From assembly GCA_023159155.1 (NCBI GenBank), contig JAJNNX010000035.1, positions 1 to 64,000 of the forward strand: DNA of 64,000 nt, read 5' to 3'. The notes under the pieces are model-generated. The model searched no databases. It worked only from the letters and a program-made list of their open reading frames with translations, and was not told where the DNA came from. Below, one piece after another: positions 23,505 through 34,346 of this stretch (the first letter of the stretch is position 1; each line of letters begins with the position of its first letter). The DNA comes from Ustulina deusta. Lineage: Eukaryota; Ascomycota; Sordariomycetes; Xylariales; Xylariaceae. Made by a program: the position numbers and the translations under genes.

Positions 23505-24325
23505 AGAGGGGTATGAAAGAGCAAGAAAACGGAAGCTTCGAATTAGAGCAAGGGGACGACACTTATATCATGATGGCGGGCGTTCCTGGTTCCACACCGT
23601 TAGACCTATAGACAGCTCCGGTGTTCTTGGTAAGAAACCGGAAAAGGGCAGCGTGGTGTTGCTTACTATACTAATCGCCATGCTAAGTGGCATTCGTCGG
23701 GCACGGAAAAAGTCATCGTGAAGAATCCAACATTATGCGGGGGTTGGCAGAAATGCAACCTCCGAAAGCGAATACACGCTGTTCCGCCTTGTCCATATCG
23801 AGACAGAACCATATATCGTGGTAAATTACGTCATAATCTAGATACAACCCCAAAGCAGATCATCAGTCCAATACCATGTCACGTATCACACAAAGCACAT
23901 TTATGTCTAGCGTGTGATCCTTATTGCATCGGGGCACCCACAACACGTCAATCTCAGAGCGGGAGTCAAGCCCCCATGTGATTCTTTCCTCTTAATAATT
24001 CATATGCAACATGTAAAAGAGCAACCTAAGTCGAACCCTGACGGGAAAATATAGCCACCCATGCCCATTCTGCGCCGGTGTGCATTTCGCAAGAGATGAA
24101 GAAAGAGGGTATTCATATGCCGCCCTACCGTTATTTCCCGTAACTCCTAGCCGATTCTGCTCCTACCCCCCCCCCTTTTTTTTTTTTTTTTTTTTGAGTG
24201 ATACTCTCAACGATTACATGCTGATCCGGCGATTCTTCTCACACGATGGAGAGAGATCCACACATGTCTTCGATCTGGCGGAAAAAAAAAAAAACTCAAG
24301 AATACGTACCCCGTAGAAATCGCAT
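23505..24325. other. Convergent intergenic region
   Basis: Holds the 3' ends of SEC28 (+) and the GGPP synthase gene (-). A 20-base T tract lies near 24177-24196 and an A tract near 24281. No supported gene; short open frames here have no recognisable features. Confidence 0.6.
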
Positions 24326-25531
24326 TTATACGCCGAGTTTATCTAGGATGTCGTGGATCTTGAAGTTCTTTTGGGCATCGCCGCCGCCGAGCTCGTCGGC
24401 GGTCCGCCTCGCGCGGGCGATGAGGACGTCGAGGACCTTGCTGGTGTACTCGAAGCTGCCGGTGCTCTCCATGTAGTTGACGGCGTACCGCTTGACCGTG
24501 TCGTCGGTCGTCTTCTGCTTGAGGATGTTGAGGAGCTGCTGGTTGAGGGGGTTGGCGCGGATGCTGTGGATGATGAGGAAGGAGAATTTGCCCTCGGTCA
24601 GGTCTTCGCAGAAGCCCTTGTTCTCCTCGTACTTGGGGCTCGACAGGTTCCGGTAGTCGTCCTGGATCTGGAATATGATGCCCAGTATGTTGACCAGCGG
24701 CACGCAGTCGAGGCGCACCCCGGACTCGGCCTGCATCAGCTTGATGGCCAGCCGGAACAGGCCGCCGGTCTTGTTGCCCACCATCTCGAGGTACTCGTCC
24801 TCCGAAGGGCACGTCAGCGAGTCGCGCCAGTACAGGTCCATGCCTTGCCCGCGATGGAGGTTGACCAGTTCCTCTGAAAAGATGGTCAGGGCCGCCGGGT
24901 TCTTGAGCTTTTGCAGTTCCTGGAGCGCGCAGAAGTAGACGTAGTTGGCGGAGTTGATGGTCTGCGCCGTGCCGTAGATCTTGTGCGCTACGGGCAGCCC
25001 TCGCCGCAGCGAGGAATTGTCCTCGACATCGTCCACCAGCAACGACGAGGTGTGCAGCATGGCCACCACGTTGGAAATGATGTCGAGGGTATCCTCCGGC
25101 ACGCCAAGCCAGACGTTGAAGGCGCTGACTAGCTGCGCGCGGATGTCTTTCCCTGGATGGCTGAACAGGTAGTTGAAGGGGCCCATGACGGTCTCTTCCT
25201 TTTTCTCGGTCCACGTGCCGCGCGCCGCGTAGTCGAAGTTCTCCGTCGCATACCGCGAGGGGTCTTGGAAGTCAGTAGACGTCATGGTGGCTGACTGATG
25301 CTGAGTTAAATGCTCAGTGGAGGGAGTTTGGTGCTGGGTATGGGTACTTTGTGCCAACCAGTCGGACTCTGGAACGGATCGGAGAACAGACTTGGCAGGG
25401 GGTGTGGATGTGGCGTAGCCGTAGCCGGTGGAAGAAGTCCTTGGGGGAATGCGGTTGGGTGGTGGACGATATATAGCAGTGTTGGCGCCACTGGCGCGGA
25501 TGTTGTCGTTGTAATTAAGGTTGGCAGCCAT
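24326..25531 (-). CDS. ggs1: Geranylgeranyl diphosphate synthase
   Basis: Single exon, 401 residues. It condenses farnesyl diphosphate with isopentenyl diphosphate to C20 GGPP, used for protein prenylation, carotenoids and diterpenes. The first aspartate-rich motif is DDVED (D167, D168, D171); the second is DDYRN (D291, D292). The segments [29 protein letters not shown] and DLTEGKFSF are typical of the AL-3/Bts1 class. The first 85 or so residues are a Ser/Thr/Pro-rich extension of low complexity, as in Neurospora AL-3, whose role is unclear. An internal ATG at codon 83 (MTSTDFQD) could serve as an alternative start. No terpene cyclase or other pathway gene lies nearby, so a housekeeping role is more likely than a biosynthetic cluster role. 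Confidence 0.93.
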   Translation of the reverse strand: MAANLNYNDNIRASGANTAIYRPPPNRIPPRTSSTGYGYATSTPPAKSVLRSVPESDWLAQSTHTQHQTPSTEHLTQHQSATMTSTDFQDPSRYATENFDYAARGTWTEKKEETVMGPFNYLFSHPGKDIRAQLVSAFNVWLGVPEDTLDIISNVVAMLHTSSLLVDDVEDNSSLRRGLPVAHKIYGTAQTINSANYVYFCALQELQKLKNPAALTIFSEELVNLHRGQGMDLYWRDSLTCPSEDEYLEMVGNKTGGLFRLAIKLMQAESGVRLDCVPLVNILGIIFQIQDDYRNLSSPKYEENKGFCEDLTEGKFSFLIIHSIRANPLNQQLLNILKQKTTDDTVKRYAVNYMESTGSFEYTSKVLDVLIARARRTADELGGGDAQKNFKIHDILDKLGV

Positions 25532-27346
25532 GATCCGCTGCAGTTAGCTGCCCGGCACCGTCCGTTGTCCGATGACCTGGGTAGCTAGCTGCCTAGTCTC
25601 GAGTATGTAGGCAGTCTAGGTACCTAGGGGTGGATAGCAAGTTAGCACCTTCCCTTGATGAAATGAGTCAGTGTACATAACTGCCTCAACTTACAAGGTT
25701 TACCTGCTGCCTTTTTGGTAACAATAAGGTAGGTACCTGTATAGGCCAGACAGGCAACACCAACCGTCCTATAACACGTGCTGGAACGGGTGGAAGCAGC
25801 TGTATAGCTTATGGCTCCGAGGGGGCCGCTTTAACACGGCGGGGTTCGGATAGCACCCAGCAGCCGTTCCCACTTACCTCGGCCGCTCTCCGCAAAGGCC
25901 AGGCTTTAGATCGGTGTCTATCTAGGTAGTATACACGCGCATTTACAGACGGGAGATAGTGCGTTGTTCGTATTGGTACCTGCAGGTGATTAGTTCAATT
26001 AGGTAGGACGTCAGTGATTAGCGCCAAACCCACAAGCACGGGACAAGTCGCAAGGGCTGGAACACGTTGGTTGTAGCCGTGCGGCGGAGACAGGCAGCGA
26101 ATCGGGTGTCTCGGGAGAGTCAGATCACGATGGCGCGAACGGGAATCAATTCAAAGTTCGGCAAGTTGTAATGCAGTAGCTTTAGGGTCGGAAAAGGAGA
26201 GCGCGGGGTTCCAGTGGTTGAACAAGCACAAAAGATAGGTAAGGATCAAGATGGAGGGCCGGCTGAGAGAACGCACTGGTTTCACGAAGGATCATCATTT
26301 CTAAAGTAAGCAAGTACCATTCTATTTCCGACATACACACATACACAGGTATCAGAGACTAGATGGACGAGTGGTGCGTGGTGAGTGGTAGTGAACGTGG
26401 GAGGTCCCATCGCTATTTATACCATCGATGACGAACCACATCTACCTTAGTCTTGGCGATGAGACGTCAAACTCCATTATATCTCGAGTTACACATGAAG
26501 ACAAAGCGTGGTGATGAAATGGCGGCATGTGAATCAAGACGAGGGGCATTTGATCCCGCCACATTTAGCATGGGAGGAGGGACACATTCTATACTTACCT
26601 AATACGGCTAGCAGGTGGCGTGGTACCTCCCTATCCGCAACCTACCCCATATTGGGGAACGAAGACGGGCTAGCTCTAACACAGATTAGGTATGGTCGAC
26701 GGGAATGTGGTATGTTGAGTGCCTAGACTAGGTACCTACATACATAGTACTAGGTAGTAGCTTTACAATGAGTAGCAGATAGATACCTCATTCCAAAGGT
26801 GACTTCAACTCAACAATTATAGCCAAACGTTCGTATAAAAGAAACTTGTTGAGCGATATCTAAATTAAACGTATAGTTGTTATTATTAAAACATTAGAAA
26901 TTTATCGTGGCTTATCAGGTTTGGAGAGGATGCTAGAGAAATTAAATATTTTCAAAGGGAGTACCTATAGGTACGGAGAGATAGATTAGCGGGGCTTTGT
27001 GCACCTTCTTCTGGTCGCAAAACGTTATCGATAGCCTCCCTTGTTTAATCCCAACTAGGTAGATAACAGTTTGAGAACCGTTGCCGTGTTAACCAACTCT
27101 TTCATGCATTTGGATCGCCAGTTGCCGTGAAGGATCTAAAGCCATTTGGTATCAGAATCATATTTCCCTCCATGCTCCTTCCAAGGGACCGCCGTTTTGT
27201 GTGATGCCCTCAAATTCTTCCTTTCGTCCTACTTGTATTACCTAACAGTCTTGCCAATCCCTAAAATTCAGTTCACCTTCACATCGTACTTTTTTTTTCT
27301 TCAATATTCACTTTCTACAAAATCAACAAATCACCACCGAACCAAC
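25532..27346. promoter_or_regulatory. Divergent promoter region of GGPP synthase and cdc14
   Basis: About 1.8 kb between two divergent genes. It is rich in short words such as TAGGTACCTAGG, GTAGGTACCTG and GGTACC that recur in other intergenic DNA of this window. The leader before 27347 has pyrimidine-rich stretches ending in ACCACCGAACCAACATGG. No individual factor site can be named with confidence and no gene is supported. Confidence 0.45.
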
Positions 27347-28312
27347 ATGGAGAACCTGCTATCTCTCGCATTCGATAACCTGTCCTCATACGATGGCGTC
27401 AAGATCCGTAAAGGTTTGCGCCAGGTTGAAGGCCTCTTAGCCAACATCTGTCTGTCCCGACAGGAGACGGGCAAAGAACGTCGCGCCTCCATGGCCAGGG
27501 ATCCAGGACAGGGACAGGAATCACCGCCCAGTTGCAAAAATCTTGGCGAACTCGCAGACGATCCGGCCTTCTACGAATTCTTCAAATTGCAGGAGGGCTT
27601 CGAGTGGAATGTTGCCGTCCGCCTCGTGAACACGCTTGATCGTCTGCTAGCAAAGGGCGGCGATGGATCAAACGACCTCCTTATACTGAAGGCGCTGGAT
27701 CTCATGCAAGGGGTGATGCTGCTCCATCCACCCAGCAAGGCACTGTTTTCGCGGGAAATGTATATGAATGTACGGGTGCCCCGTCTAGCCGACTCGTCGT
27801 CTGGGGTTATCATGCTAACAATTCGTGTGGAACAGCTCCTCCTCGATCTCATCGAGCCCGACTTCTGCCCTGCCATCCAATCCGCCACTCTCCTGACACT
27901 CGTTACCGCGCTCATCGACACGCCGCAAAATACGCGAACGTTCGAGAGCCTCGACGGCCTCCTGGCCGTCACTTCGCTCTTCCGCTCCCGAGGCACCAGC
28001 CGCGACGTCAAGCTCAAACTCATCGAGTTTCTTTACTTCTATCTCATGCCCGAGACGCCATCGATCCCGAGCGCCGCACCCCGCGATAACATGCCAGGAC
28101 TATTACACCGCAGTCCCAGCAAGCTCGCAAAGGCATTCTCCTCGACAAATAGCGGTAGTAAGGACGAGGATAGCCGACCGCGATCCGCTGGCGAAATCAT
28201 CACCCGCAGCCAGGAGGAGAAACAGATATTACTCGGCCGTCACCTGAATAGTGTTGAGGAGTTAGTCAAAGATCTGCGGCAAAACACCTTGTTTAACGGT
28301 GTTGTGTCCTAA
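27347..28312 (+). CDS. cdc14: Septation initiation network component Cdc14 (Sid1-associated type)
   Basis: Begins MENLLSLAFDNLSSYDGVKI, the family's usual start, with ATG after ACCAAC. Similar fungal proteins bind the kinase Sid1 and activate it in the septation initiation network at the spindle pole body; this is not the Cdc14 phosphatase. Other marks are FKLQEGFEWNVAVRLVNTLD, DLMQGVMLLHPPSKALFSRE, CPAIQSATLLTLVTALIDTP and KLIEFLYFYLMPETPSIPSA. The open frame runs straight through, but 27770-27835 reads as a 66-base intron (GTACGG donor, GCTAAC branch, CAG acceptor). It interrupts the conserved block between SREMYMN and LLLDLIEP with 22 residues foreign to the family. Spliced product: 299 residues from exons 27347-27769 and 27836-28312. 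An in-frame extension upstream to 27146 has no ATG and is ignored. Confidence 0.9.
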   Translation: MENLLSLAFDNLSSYDGVKIRKGLRQVEGLLANICLSRQETGKERRASMARDPGQGQESPPSCKNLGELADDPAFYEFFKLQEGFEWNVAVRLVNTLDRLLAKGGDGSNDLLILKALDLMQGVMLLHPPSKALFSREMYMNVRVPRLADSSSGVIMLTIRVEQLLLDLIEPDFCPAIQSATLLTLVTALIDTPQNTRTFESLDGLLAVTSLFRSRGTSRDVKLKLIEFLYFYLMPETPSIPSAAPRDNMPGLLHRSPSKLAKAFSSTNSGSKDEDSRPRSAGEIITRSQEEKQILLGRHLNSVEELVKDLRQNTLFNGVVS

Positions 28313-28726
28313 TTCTGTGGGTGCTGCCGGTGATGCGGCTTGGGGCTGTGTCTCTGATGGCATTTTTTGATTTCGCTATTCCTTTGGTGGTCTGTTTGAT
28401 TTCACCGCGCCTGAAGCGCTGCTCGCCAGGAAAGCAGACTGGATCTGAGAACTTTTCGTCGTATTGACGACCGCTGTACATATCCTCCCACGAGACTAGT
28501 CGGCCGGGGTTTTGGCGTTGTGACGAAATGGCGTTCTCGTAGTTGTTGGGCTAATGTTGCATCGGAGTTAGGAAATAAGTAGGCGATGAAATTATATACT
28601 GTGGTTTGCGCACGTCTCGCGCAGGATACGCGCTACCTCGGATACAAAACGCTAAGAGAATCTACCGGATAATTTTCACCACGCTCTCCCATTACTAGTT
28701 TCATATCTCATTCCGTCATTACATCA
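28313..28726. other. Convergent 3' region
   Basis: Contains the 3' ends of cdc14 (+) and the cysteine-rich surface protein gene (-). No feature recognised. Confidence 0.5.
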
Positions 28727-30184
28727 TTACTTCGGTCCTTTGTCCGTCGGGTGGGTCTCTCCATCAGGGTTCAGAGGCGACGGGCTCCCTAGGCTTCCCA
28801 TAAGCTCAAACCGACCCGCAGTAGGGTCTTCATCGTGACTAGCCATCTCATCCAAGTGCCTATTTCCCTTGTCCTTCTCAGCCTGTTTCCGTGCCTCGGT
28901 GTCACCAATCTCGACCGGGCGCAATATGTGATCGGGATCAAACGGCATCGGGCCCGTGGGTCGAGTGGCAGCGAGGCTGGGATTGGGCACAATCTGCCCG
29001 TCACCGTCTCGGACCGTGAACGGGCCCGCCCTCGCGTCAGGGAGGTGGTAATTATAGGCGAGCCCGTGTTCATGCAAAGGCGGCATCATAGGCTCACTAG
29101 CGTCCGTGTAAGCCGAGCGGTGCGTCCCTGGCGTCATGGGGCCTACTAAGAGGGAATCGCCCATATCTCCATCCCCGCCTCTCACCGTCGCCACGTCCTG
29201 CATCTCGTGCGCCGACACAGCCGTGCCCGTCGTCCCCGGCCGCTTCCGTCGTCGTCGGACACAAACCCACGTCACGGCCGCAATGACGAGCGCGGCGCCC
29301 ACGGCCACGCCGACGCCTATGCCGACCTTCGCGCCGCCCGAGAGGCCGCCAGAGGAACCCCCGTCGTCCCCGAGCGTGGGATCCGGCGCGCATACATTCG
29401 AGGTCGCGGCCCCGATGGTCTGGAACGTGCAGACGGACCCCGTATTGCAGCAGCCGCCGCCGTCCGTCTCCGCACACGTAATCTGCGAGGTCGTGCACCC
29501 GGGGGGTATCTCGGGGACGATGGTGGAGACGGCGGTGGTCGTCGCGGGCGCCGGGTCCGCAATGCATGCGCTGCCCGTCCCGCACTTGTACTCGTACGGG
29601 CAGCACTGGCCGCCGAAGGCGCTCTCGCACGAGAAGGAGGCCTCGGAGCACGCGCGGTTGCAGCACGCCGCGTACGTCGTGCGCGACACGAGGGACGTCA
29701 CCGTGTTGCCGCTGTGCGCCGTGGGGGGGGCGGCCGGGATCGTCGTCGCCGACGTGGCGTTGCAGTAGAGCTGGTCGGCCGCGCACAGCGAGCCTTCGCA
29801 TTGGACCCCCAGCGCGCAGCACTTCGCCGCCCAGTTCTCGTCCAGGTAGCAGTACCTGTCGTTGGGGCAGCACGTCCCCGGCGCGTTCGCCTCCACGCAG
29901 CTGTGGAACCCCGCGTCGCACAGCGAGACCTGTCGCGCCGCGAGCCCGTCGCCGCCGCCGCTCAGCACGTACCGCGGATTCGGGCTGAAGAGTTGCGCTG
30001 GCACCGCCGGCGTGCCCTCCTCCATGTACCAGCGCGGCGCGAAGCCGACGCCGACGCCGCCGTCGAGGGGCACGAACGTCGTCGCATGGTCGCGGGCTCC
30101 GGAGCGGGGTACCGCGGCGAGAGCGGGAGGGATGCGCAAGGCGATGAGGAGGGAAAGGAACATGGCCGGGAAAGATGCCGCCAT
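28727..30184 (-). CDS. Cysteine-rich single-pass surface protein, possible sensor
   Basis: Single open frame of 485 residues. A signal peptide covers about residues 1-24. The ectodomain (25-280) has three or four cysteine clusters: CPNDRYCYLDENWAAKCC near 106-123, CCNRACSEASFSC near 174-186, CCPYEYKC near 194-201 and CCNTGSVC near 245-252. These are separated by Ser/Thr-rich links. A glycine-rich stretch leads into one membrane segment (about 285-309, GIGVGVAVGAALVIAAVTWV) and a basic stop-transfer RRRRKRP. The cytoplasmic tail of about 175 residues is Pro/Gly/Asp-rich. The layout resembles fungal cell-wall or surface sensors of the Mid2/WSC style, but the cysteine pattern is not a canonical WSC domain and I cannot name a family. 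Very high GC produces many shadow frames here. Confidence 0.7.
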   Translation of the reverse strand: MAASFPAMFLSLLIALRIPPALAAVPRSGARDHATTFVPLDGGVGVGFAPRWYMEEGTPAVPAQLFSPNPRYVLSGGGDGLAARQVSLCDAGFHSCVEANAPGTCCPNDRYCYLDENWAAKCCALGVQCEGSLCAADQLYCNATSATTIPAAPPTAHSGNTVTSLVSRTTYAACCNRACSEASFSCESAFGGQCCPYEYKCGTGSACIADPAPATTTAVSTIVPEIPPGCTTSQITCAETDGGGCCNTGSVCTFQTIGAATSNVCAPDPTLGDDGGSSGGLSGGAKVGIGVGVAVGAALVIAAVTWVCVRRRRKRPGTTGTAVSAHEMQDVATVRGGDGDMGDSLLVGPMTPGTHRSAYTDASEPMMPPLHEHGLAYNYHLPDARAGPFTVRDGDGQIVPNPSLAATRPTGPMPFDPDHILRPVEIGDTEARKQAEKDKGNRHLDEMASHDEDPTAGRFELMGSLGSPSPLNPDGETHPTDKGPK

Positions 30185-31995
30185 TGGAGGAGGATTGGGG
30201 GGGGTATACTACAGGATCCTAGCCTTACTTAGGTAGTGTTGGCGATCCGGCATGGAAGTCAAGGCGGGGTCGCAGGATTCGGAGAGGTAGCCAGCCAATG
30301 CTACTACAATCTCCTGCTGGATTAAGCTCATAGAGAGAGGAAAGAAGACCTATGTGTGTAGCTAAATCCAGTCGGAGCCCCCAATCGCAATTGAGGGGTT
30401 TGGGATTTTTATGCGGAGAGAAAAGCTGGAGGCGGGCTGGCTGCCGTCCGCAGAGCCTGGCTTATTTATCTGTCTACATACACGTAAGAGCCAGAACCAT
30501 CCGGGGACTCACTTCGGGCGCGGGCGGCACTTGGAAAAGAAGGGTCGCATCCTGTTGGGAGGGCGAGGTTACATGGCAGGCGATAGATTGGGCTTGGTCA
30601 GGGACCTCCCTCGACCCTGCGACGTTGCTCAACACTCCCTTCGTTTTCTCCGTCGGCGGAAAGTCAATAGCCCTGAATGAAAATACGATACTTGGATCAA
30701 TGAAAGAATTGTTCCGCAATCTCTGGCGTTCCTCTCGCTCAGCTGGTCATGCCCGTCGTTTGCATGTCATCTTCTAGATAAGAGGAGTTGCGCCTGAGAT
30801 GCAGTAAGCATGTAAGCTCTATGTAACGCCACCTCCACAGAGAGGCACCAATCCGAAAGAAGGGCCAGGTCCTGCGTGCCAACAGTTCGCCTAGAACTGT
30901 CAAAACCAGATAAGTGTCACGCAATGCGCCTGGGTCATTGAGCCGCCAGTTACTGGGGTGTGTATGTGGCTGGGGGTTTTCTGCATTACGAAGTAATGAA
31001 ACAAAAAAACCATGTTGTGTTTGGACAGAATGAGTAAAATAAATAACAAAACAGGTAGAAGATCAAGAGCAGAAGTACATTGAATCAGGTTAGTTTCTCC
31101 GAAATATACTAATTTAGATAGGTGCTGTATGCACCTTGCAAGCTTGGCACCTCTAATTAGCTGTAGATAAGAAAGCGGAACAGCCACAACCAACAGTCAC
31201 TCCAAAAAAGTCCCGTCTGTTTTTTGTTTAGGTTCAAAAACCGCCACGATATAAAGTGTTATATAGAACCGGTCTTAGAACTAAATAAATTGTAACAAGT
31301 ATATTATATTAAGAAATAGGTTATCTTTTAGAAAATATGTTTCATTTATTTTTAACCCATGAAATTACGGCAGAAATTGCGCTTTTCTAAGGAAGATATT
31401 TTGGCCGTAGAAAAATGCGGACGGGACTTTTTCGAGCCATTGTAGCCACAGACCTAGCCTAGCCACCCATTCAAACTGAACACCTAGACTTATCTTAAGT
31501 ACTTACTTATATAAGGTTGTAGGTTACAGTAATACATACTCCTGACCAGAAATAAAATAAATAAAGTAAATGTGAGGGGCGTGGCACAATTCCTGTATTT
31601 ATTTATCCCCTTTTATACCCCCTTTGCTTCTTTCTAGAACAACCTATCTACTATACCTCAGAAGATTGGTTGGCTAATCATTTTGTGTGTGGGTCTCACC
31701 AAGTTACTAGACTAGAATCATTTCATTTAGACTTTATATGTTCGCTCGCTAAGCATTCCATCTGCCTTTTGCATGCGCTGCTTGATAATTAATCAATTTT
31801 CTGCTGGTTTTAAGTGCTACCTAGTTTTCTACAGACCGGAAGGGGGGTGGCTAAAGCAATTACTTATTTAGGAATTGATCGTTTTACTCTAAGTAGCACC
31901 CAAAAAGCTAGGAAAGAAACCAGGATTCAATGATACAAGTGGCCTACCTGCGACCTACTTTCGCTCTGGGACCGCCGCTCCTGGCGTGGTTGCTA
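30185..31995. other. Intergenic region, tandem minus-strand genes
   Basis: Upstream of the surface protein gene and downstream of the J-protein gene. It contains the miniature inverted-repeat element at 31204-31432. Near its end (31905-31985) is a copy of a dispersed repeat that includes CCAGGATTCAATGATAC and CGCTCTGGGAC. The open frames at 30352-30777 show no protein features and overlap each other. Confidence 0.5.
31204..31432. mobile_element. Miniature inverted-repeat element (MITE-like)
   Basis: About 229 bases with AT-rich interior. The left end, AAAAAAGTCCCGTCTGTTTTTT, is mirrored at the right end by AAAAATGCGGACGGGACTTT followed by TT. The shared arm AAAAAGTCCCGTC is perfect, and matching may extend outward through CTC. 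No coding frame. The target duplication is not clear, so the superfamily cannot be assigned. Confidence 0.6.
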
Positions 31996-32754
31996 TCACG
32001 GGAACAAAAATGTGGTCAACTTGGCTTTCAACCTATTATACAGGAGGTTGTGAGGCGGATTCAAATTAGATTGAACCAATAGAGCATCTAACTCGGAGAC
32101 GAGAGCTCGAGCGCGGGGGATGTGGTTCACCGCCTCTGTCATAGCATAGGCCGCCCGCGCCGTGAAGCCTTCACTGCGGAGACCGTCCCTGGCCTCCCTA
32201 ATGCGATCCGTAATTCTTGTGTTCGTGAAAATAATGCGGGTAAACAAGTCGATGATTTCTAAGTAGGCTGGAAAGGACGGTGACTGCGACCGCGGCCTTG
32301 TGCGACAGAATAGCGACAGCACTTGGTTAAAGCCGAGGTCCAGACGTTCGAGGCTTCTGATTGTGGAATTATGAACCCCTTCGATGTCGACACTTGTTTC
32401 TTGATGTGCGGTGCTTTGTCGTGGAGTTTCCTTCTCTGGCTTACTGGCCGCACTGGACTTGCTGGCCTTATTAGTTGAATGTTTCTTTCCGCGTCGTTTT
32501 TGGTCATATTCTTTCCGCTTCGCCGGGTTAGTGAGAGTGTCGCGGGCTTCAACGATTTTGACGAATCGCTCATGGTTGCGTTGTTCACGAGCTTCTCGCT
32601 GTGTTTTTGTTTCGACACCACCAGGCGGGATTGTCGATGCGTTTGCTTTATCTGGATGCAGCCTCAGAGATAATTCTTTGAATGCCTTCTGGATTGTGTC
32701 CACGTCAGCATCGCTGGGAACGTTAAGCGTCTCGTAAAGATCTGTTGGCGACAT
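31996..32754 (-). CDS. J-domain (DnaJ-like) protein
   Basis: Single exon, 252 residues. The J domain lies at about residues 4-87, with helix II basic (KAFKELSLRLHPDK), the HPD tripeptide at 33-35, and a helix IV ending AKRKEYDQKRRG. A Lys/Ser-rich linker follows (90-120). The remaining 130 residues are helical and unfamiliar. There is no Gly/Phe region, zinc-finger or client-binding domain, so it is a class C type J protein that would stimulate an Hsp70 with an unknown partner. The insert NASTIPPGGVETKTQ between helices II and III is longer than usual. No signal peptide or membrane segment is seen, so it is probably cytosolic or nuclear. Confidence 0.85.
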   Translation of the reverse strand: MSPTDLYETLNVPSDADVDTIQKAFKELSLRLHPDKANASTIPPGGVETKTQREAREQRNHERFVKIVEARDTLTNPAKRKEYDQKRRGKKHSTNKASKSSAASKPEKETPRQSTAHQETSVDIEGVHNSTIRSLERLDLGFNQVLSLFCRTRPRSQSPSFPAYLEIIDLFTRIIFTNTRITDRIREARDGLRSEGFTARAAYAMTEAVNHIPRARALVSELDALLVQSNLNPPHNLLYNRLKAKLTTFLFP

Positions 32755-34346
32755 GATGGCTGGTTGTCGAGTCTATCTGGGACTTCAAAATTGGGGCGCT
32801 AAGGCTTAATGTTGGCTTATTTATAACCAAAATATTGCCAAGCAAACAAAGCCATTGCATTAAACAATAGGGCTGTTCTATAACGTTATGGCTGGAGGTT
32901 TTCTTTCATGCAAAAAAAAAATAAAGAAAAAGGGGGGGGGGATTAAAGAATTCAAGCAAAAATATAGACCTAGCCACCTATACCGACTAACCTACCTCTA
33001 TAGACTAGCCTACTTATATCGACCAGATACTACGAGAAATACCACAGGGGAGTGGAATAGCTACCGCCTAAAGCGCGGGCTCAGCAGGTTGGAGCTTGTG
33101 GTCTTCACAAGCTTTTGGTGGCGTTCTTTGATAATCTCGATGAATGCAACTGGTGACTTACCTGCGGCTTATACAGGGAGCTGGCACTGACGAATATTCC
33201 GCAAGATCTGATTGAAATGATATAAAGTCATATGCTAGCCAAGGTCAGAAAATTCTATTCGGGGAAGACGTTATGTCAGAGACCAGAATCACAGGAGGAT
33301 TGAAGCTACCCCTGTGGGCTTGTATTATGGCATATGTCTAAACAAAGGACTGACTCTCCACCCCAAATACTGAGAAAAGAGAGACCAGGAATCAATGACA
33401 TTGAGCCCTTACCTACACACTCCCACCAGCTAGTGACCTACCTGTGGCCTACCTTCACTCTGGGACAAACACTCCTGAAAGGTTATTACTTCGCGAAGAT
33501 GACAGTGCATTGCCGAAATGCATCTTTGGCAACGTACCTCGCCTGGCACATCACCCTGCCCTTCTAGTTTGTAGCTTTGTTCGACATACTTGATGAGGCG
33601 TCAAGATGGTGTGTCTGTAATATGTAATGCCAGTTCCTAGCTTTGTTATGCTAACAATATAGCCCTAGATGGTAAGGTGGCCAACACGGGCATCTGTCCT
33701 TTAAAAATGCCTAAGTCTCCCAGTCTACCTTAAGTATTCTCTCCGTGCAATATGACCATGATCCTCAGTGAATTCAACATAGCAGAAAGTGACGACTGCA
33801 ATAGCGATGAAATTCGATCATCCAGCTCCGTGGCTAGAGGACGAGGGCCACGTGAGAAATTTCTTCAACTGGGTCACAAGGGGTATGGAGGCTTCCATAT
33901 TCGGATCCCAGAACGTCCAGTTCTGGAAGTTCCATACCAAGTCTTCAACATTTGTATGCAAGATCGGAGGATCGATCTGTAGTAACTCTCTCTACGTCTG
34001 AAGCAAGATTACTTCTGCTACTAGTCTAGTTATGTGAAATCCTAATGCTATAATATTAGTACTATGGTTTATATATCTTACTTAGGGCTTGGGCAAACCC
34101 GAGCCCCAACTATGGTCTGCCATGAAATCAGTATACCCTCCTCTTTCTAAACAATACTTCAGCTTCGACACTCTCACTTCGTACAGTCGACGGGTAGAGA
34201 TTATATCATCGAATTGAAAAAGAGAGAGGAAGGCTAAAAAAGAATCTGGTGTCCATTCTTGTCATTCCGAATGATCGGCTAAGATTCTGTCGATACACTT
34301 GATCTTGAACCACCACTCTGTTTTTCTTTTCTAGATAGCTCTTTCT
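32755..34346. other. Intergenic region with low-complexity and dispersed repeats
   Basis: Upstream of the J-protein gene. A/G tracts lie near 32911-32941. A degenerate tandem of CTAACCTACCTCTATAGAC-like units covers 32970-33020. A dispersed repeat at about 33345-33480 contains GACCAGGAATCAATGACATTG and CACTCTGGGACAAAC. Two overlapping small frames near 33752-34001 show nothing recognisable. No gene is supported. Confidence 0.5.
33345..33480. repeat. Dispersed repeat with AGGAATCAAT core, second copy
   Basis: Shares GACTCTCC, GAGAGACCAGGAATCAATGA, GAGCCCTTACCTA and CTCTGGGAC words with about 31905-31985 and about 60535-60640. The three copies are diverged and of different length. They are not RIP-saturated, so this is probably an old or short repeat family. 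No coding capacity. Confidence 0.5.

Noticed and set aside
24339..25214. Minus-strand frame of 291 codons and plus frames over the GGPP synthase
   Set aside because: Overlaps a complete and clearly recognised enzyme; composition is that of an out-of-frame shadow.
27146..27346. N-terminal extension of Cdc14
   Set aside because: The extension contains no ATG, is pyrimidine-rich and lacks family similarity. The conserved MENLLSLAF start at 27347 is sufficient.
29097..30236. Several long open frames (up to 341 codons) on both strands over the cysteine-rich surface protein gene
   Set aside because: They are shadows in very GC-rich coding DNA. Their translations are Arg/Pro/Ala-rich without any domain, while the 485-residue minus frame has a signal peptide, paired cysteines and a membrane segment.
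33752..34001. Two overlapping frames of 70-76 codons
   Set aside because: Neither reading shows similarity I can recognise, and they lie between repeats. Possibly a small gene fragment, but unsupported.
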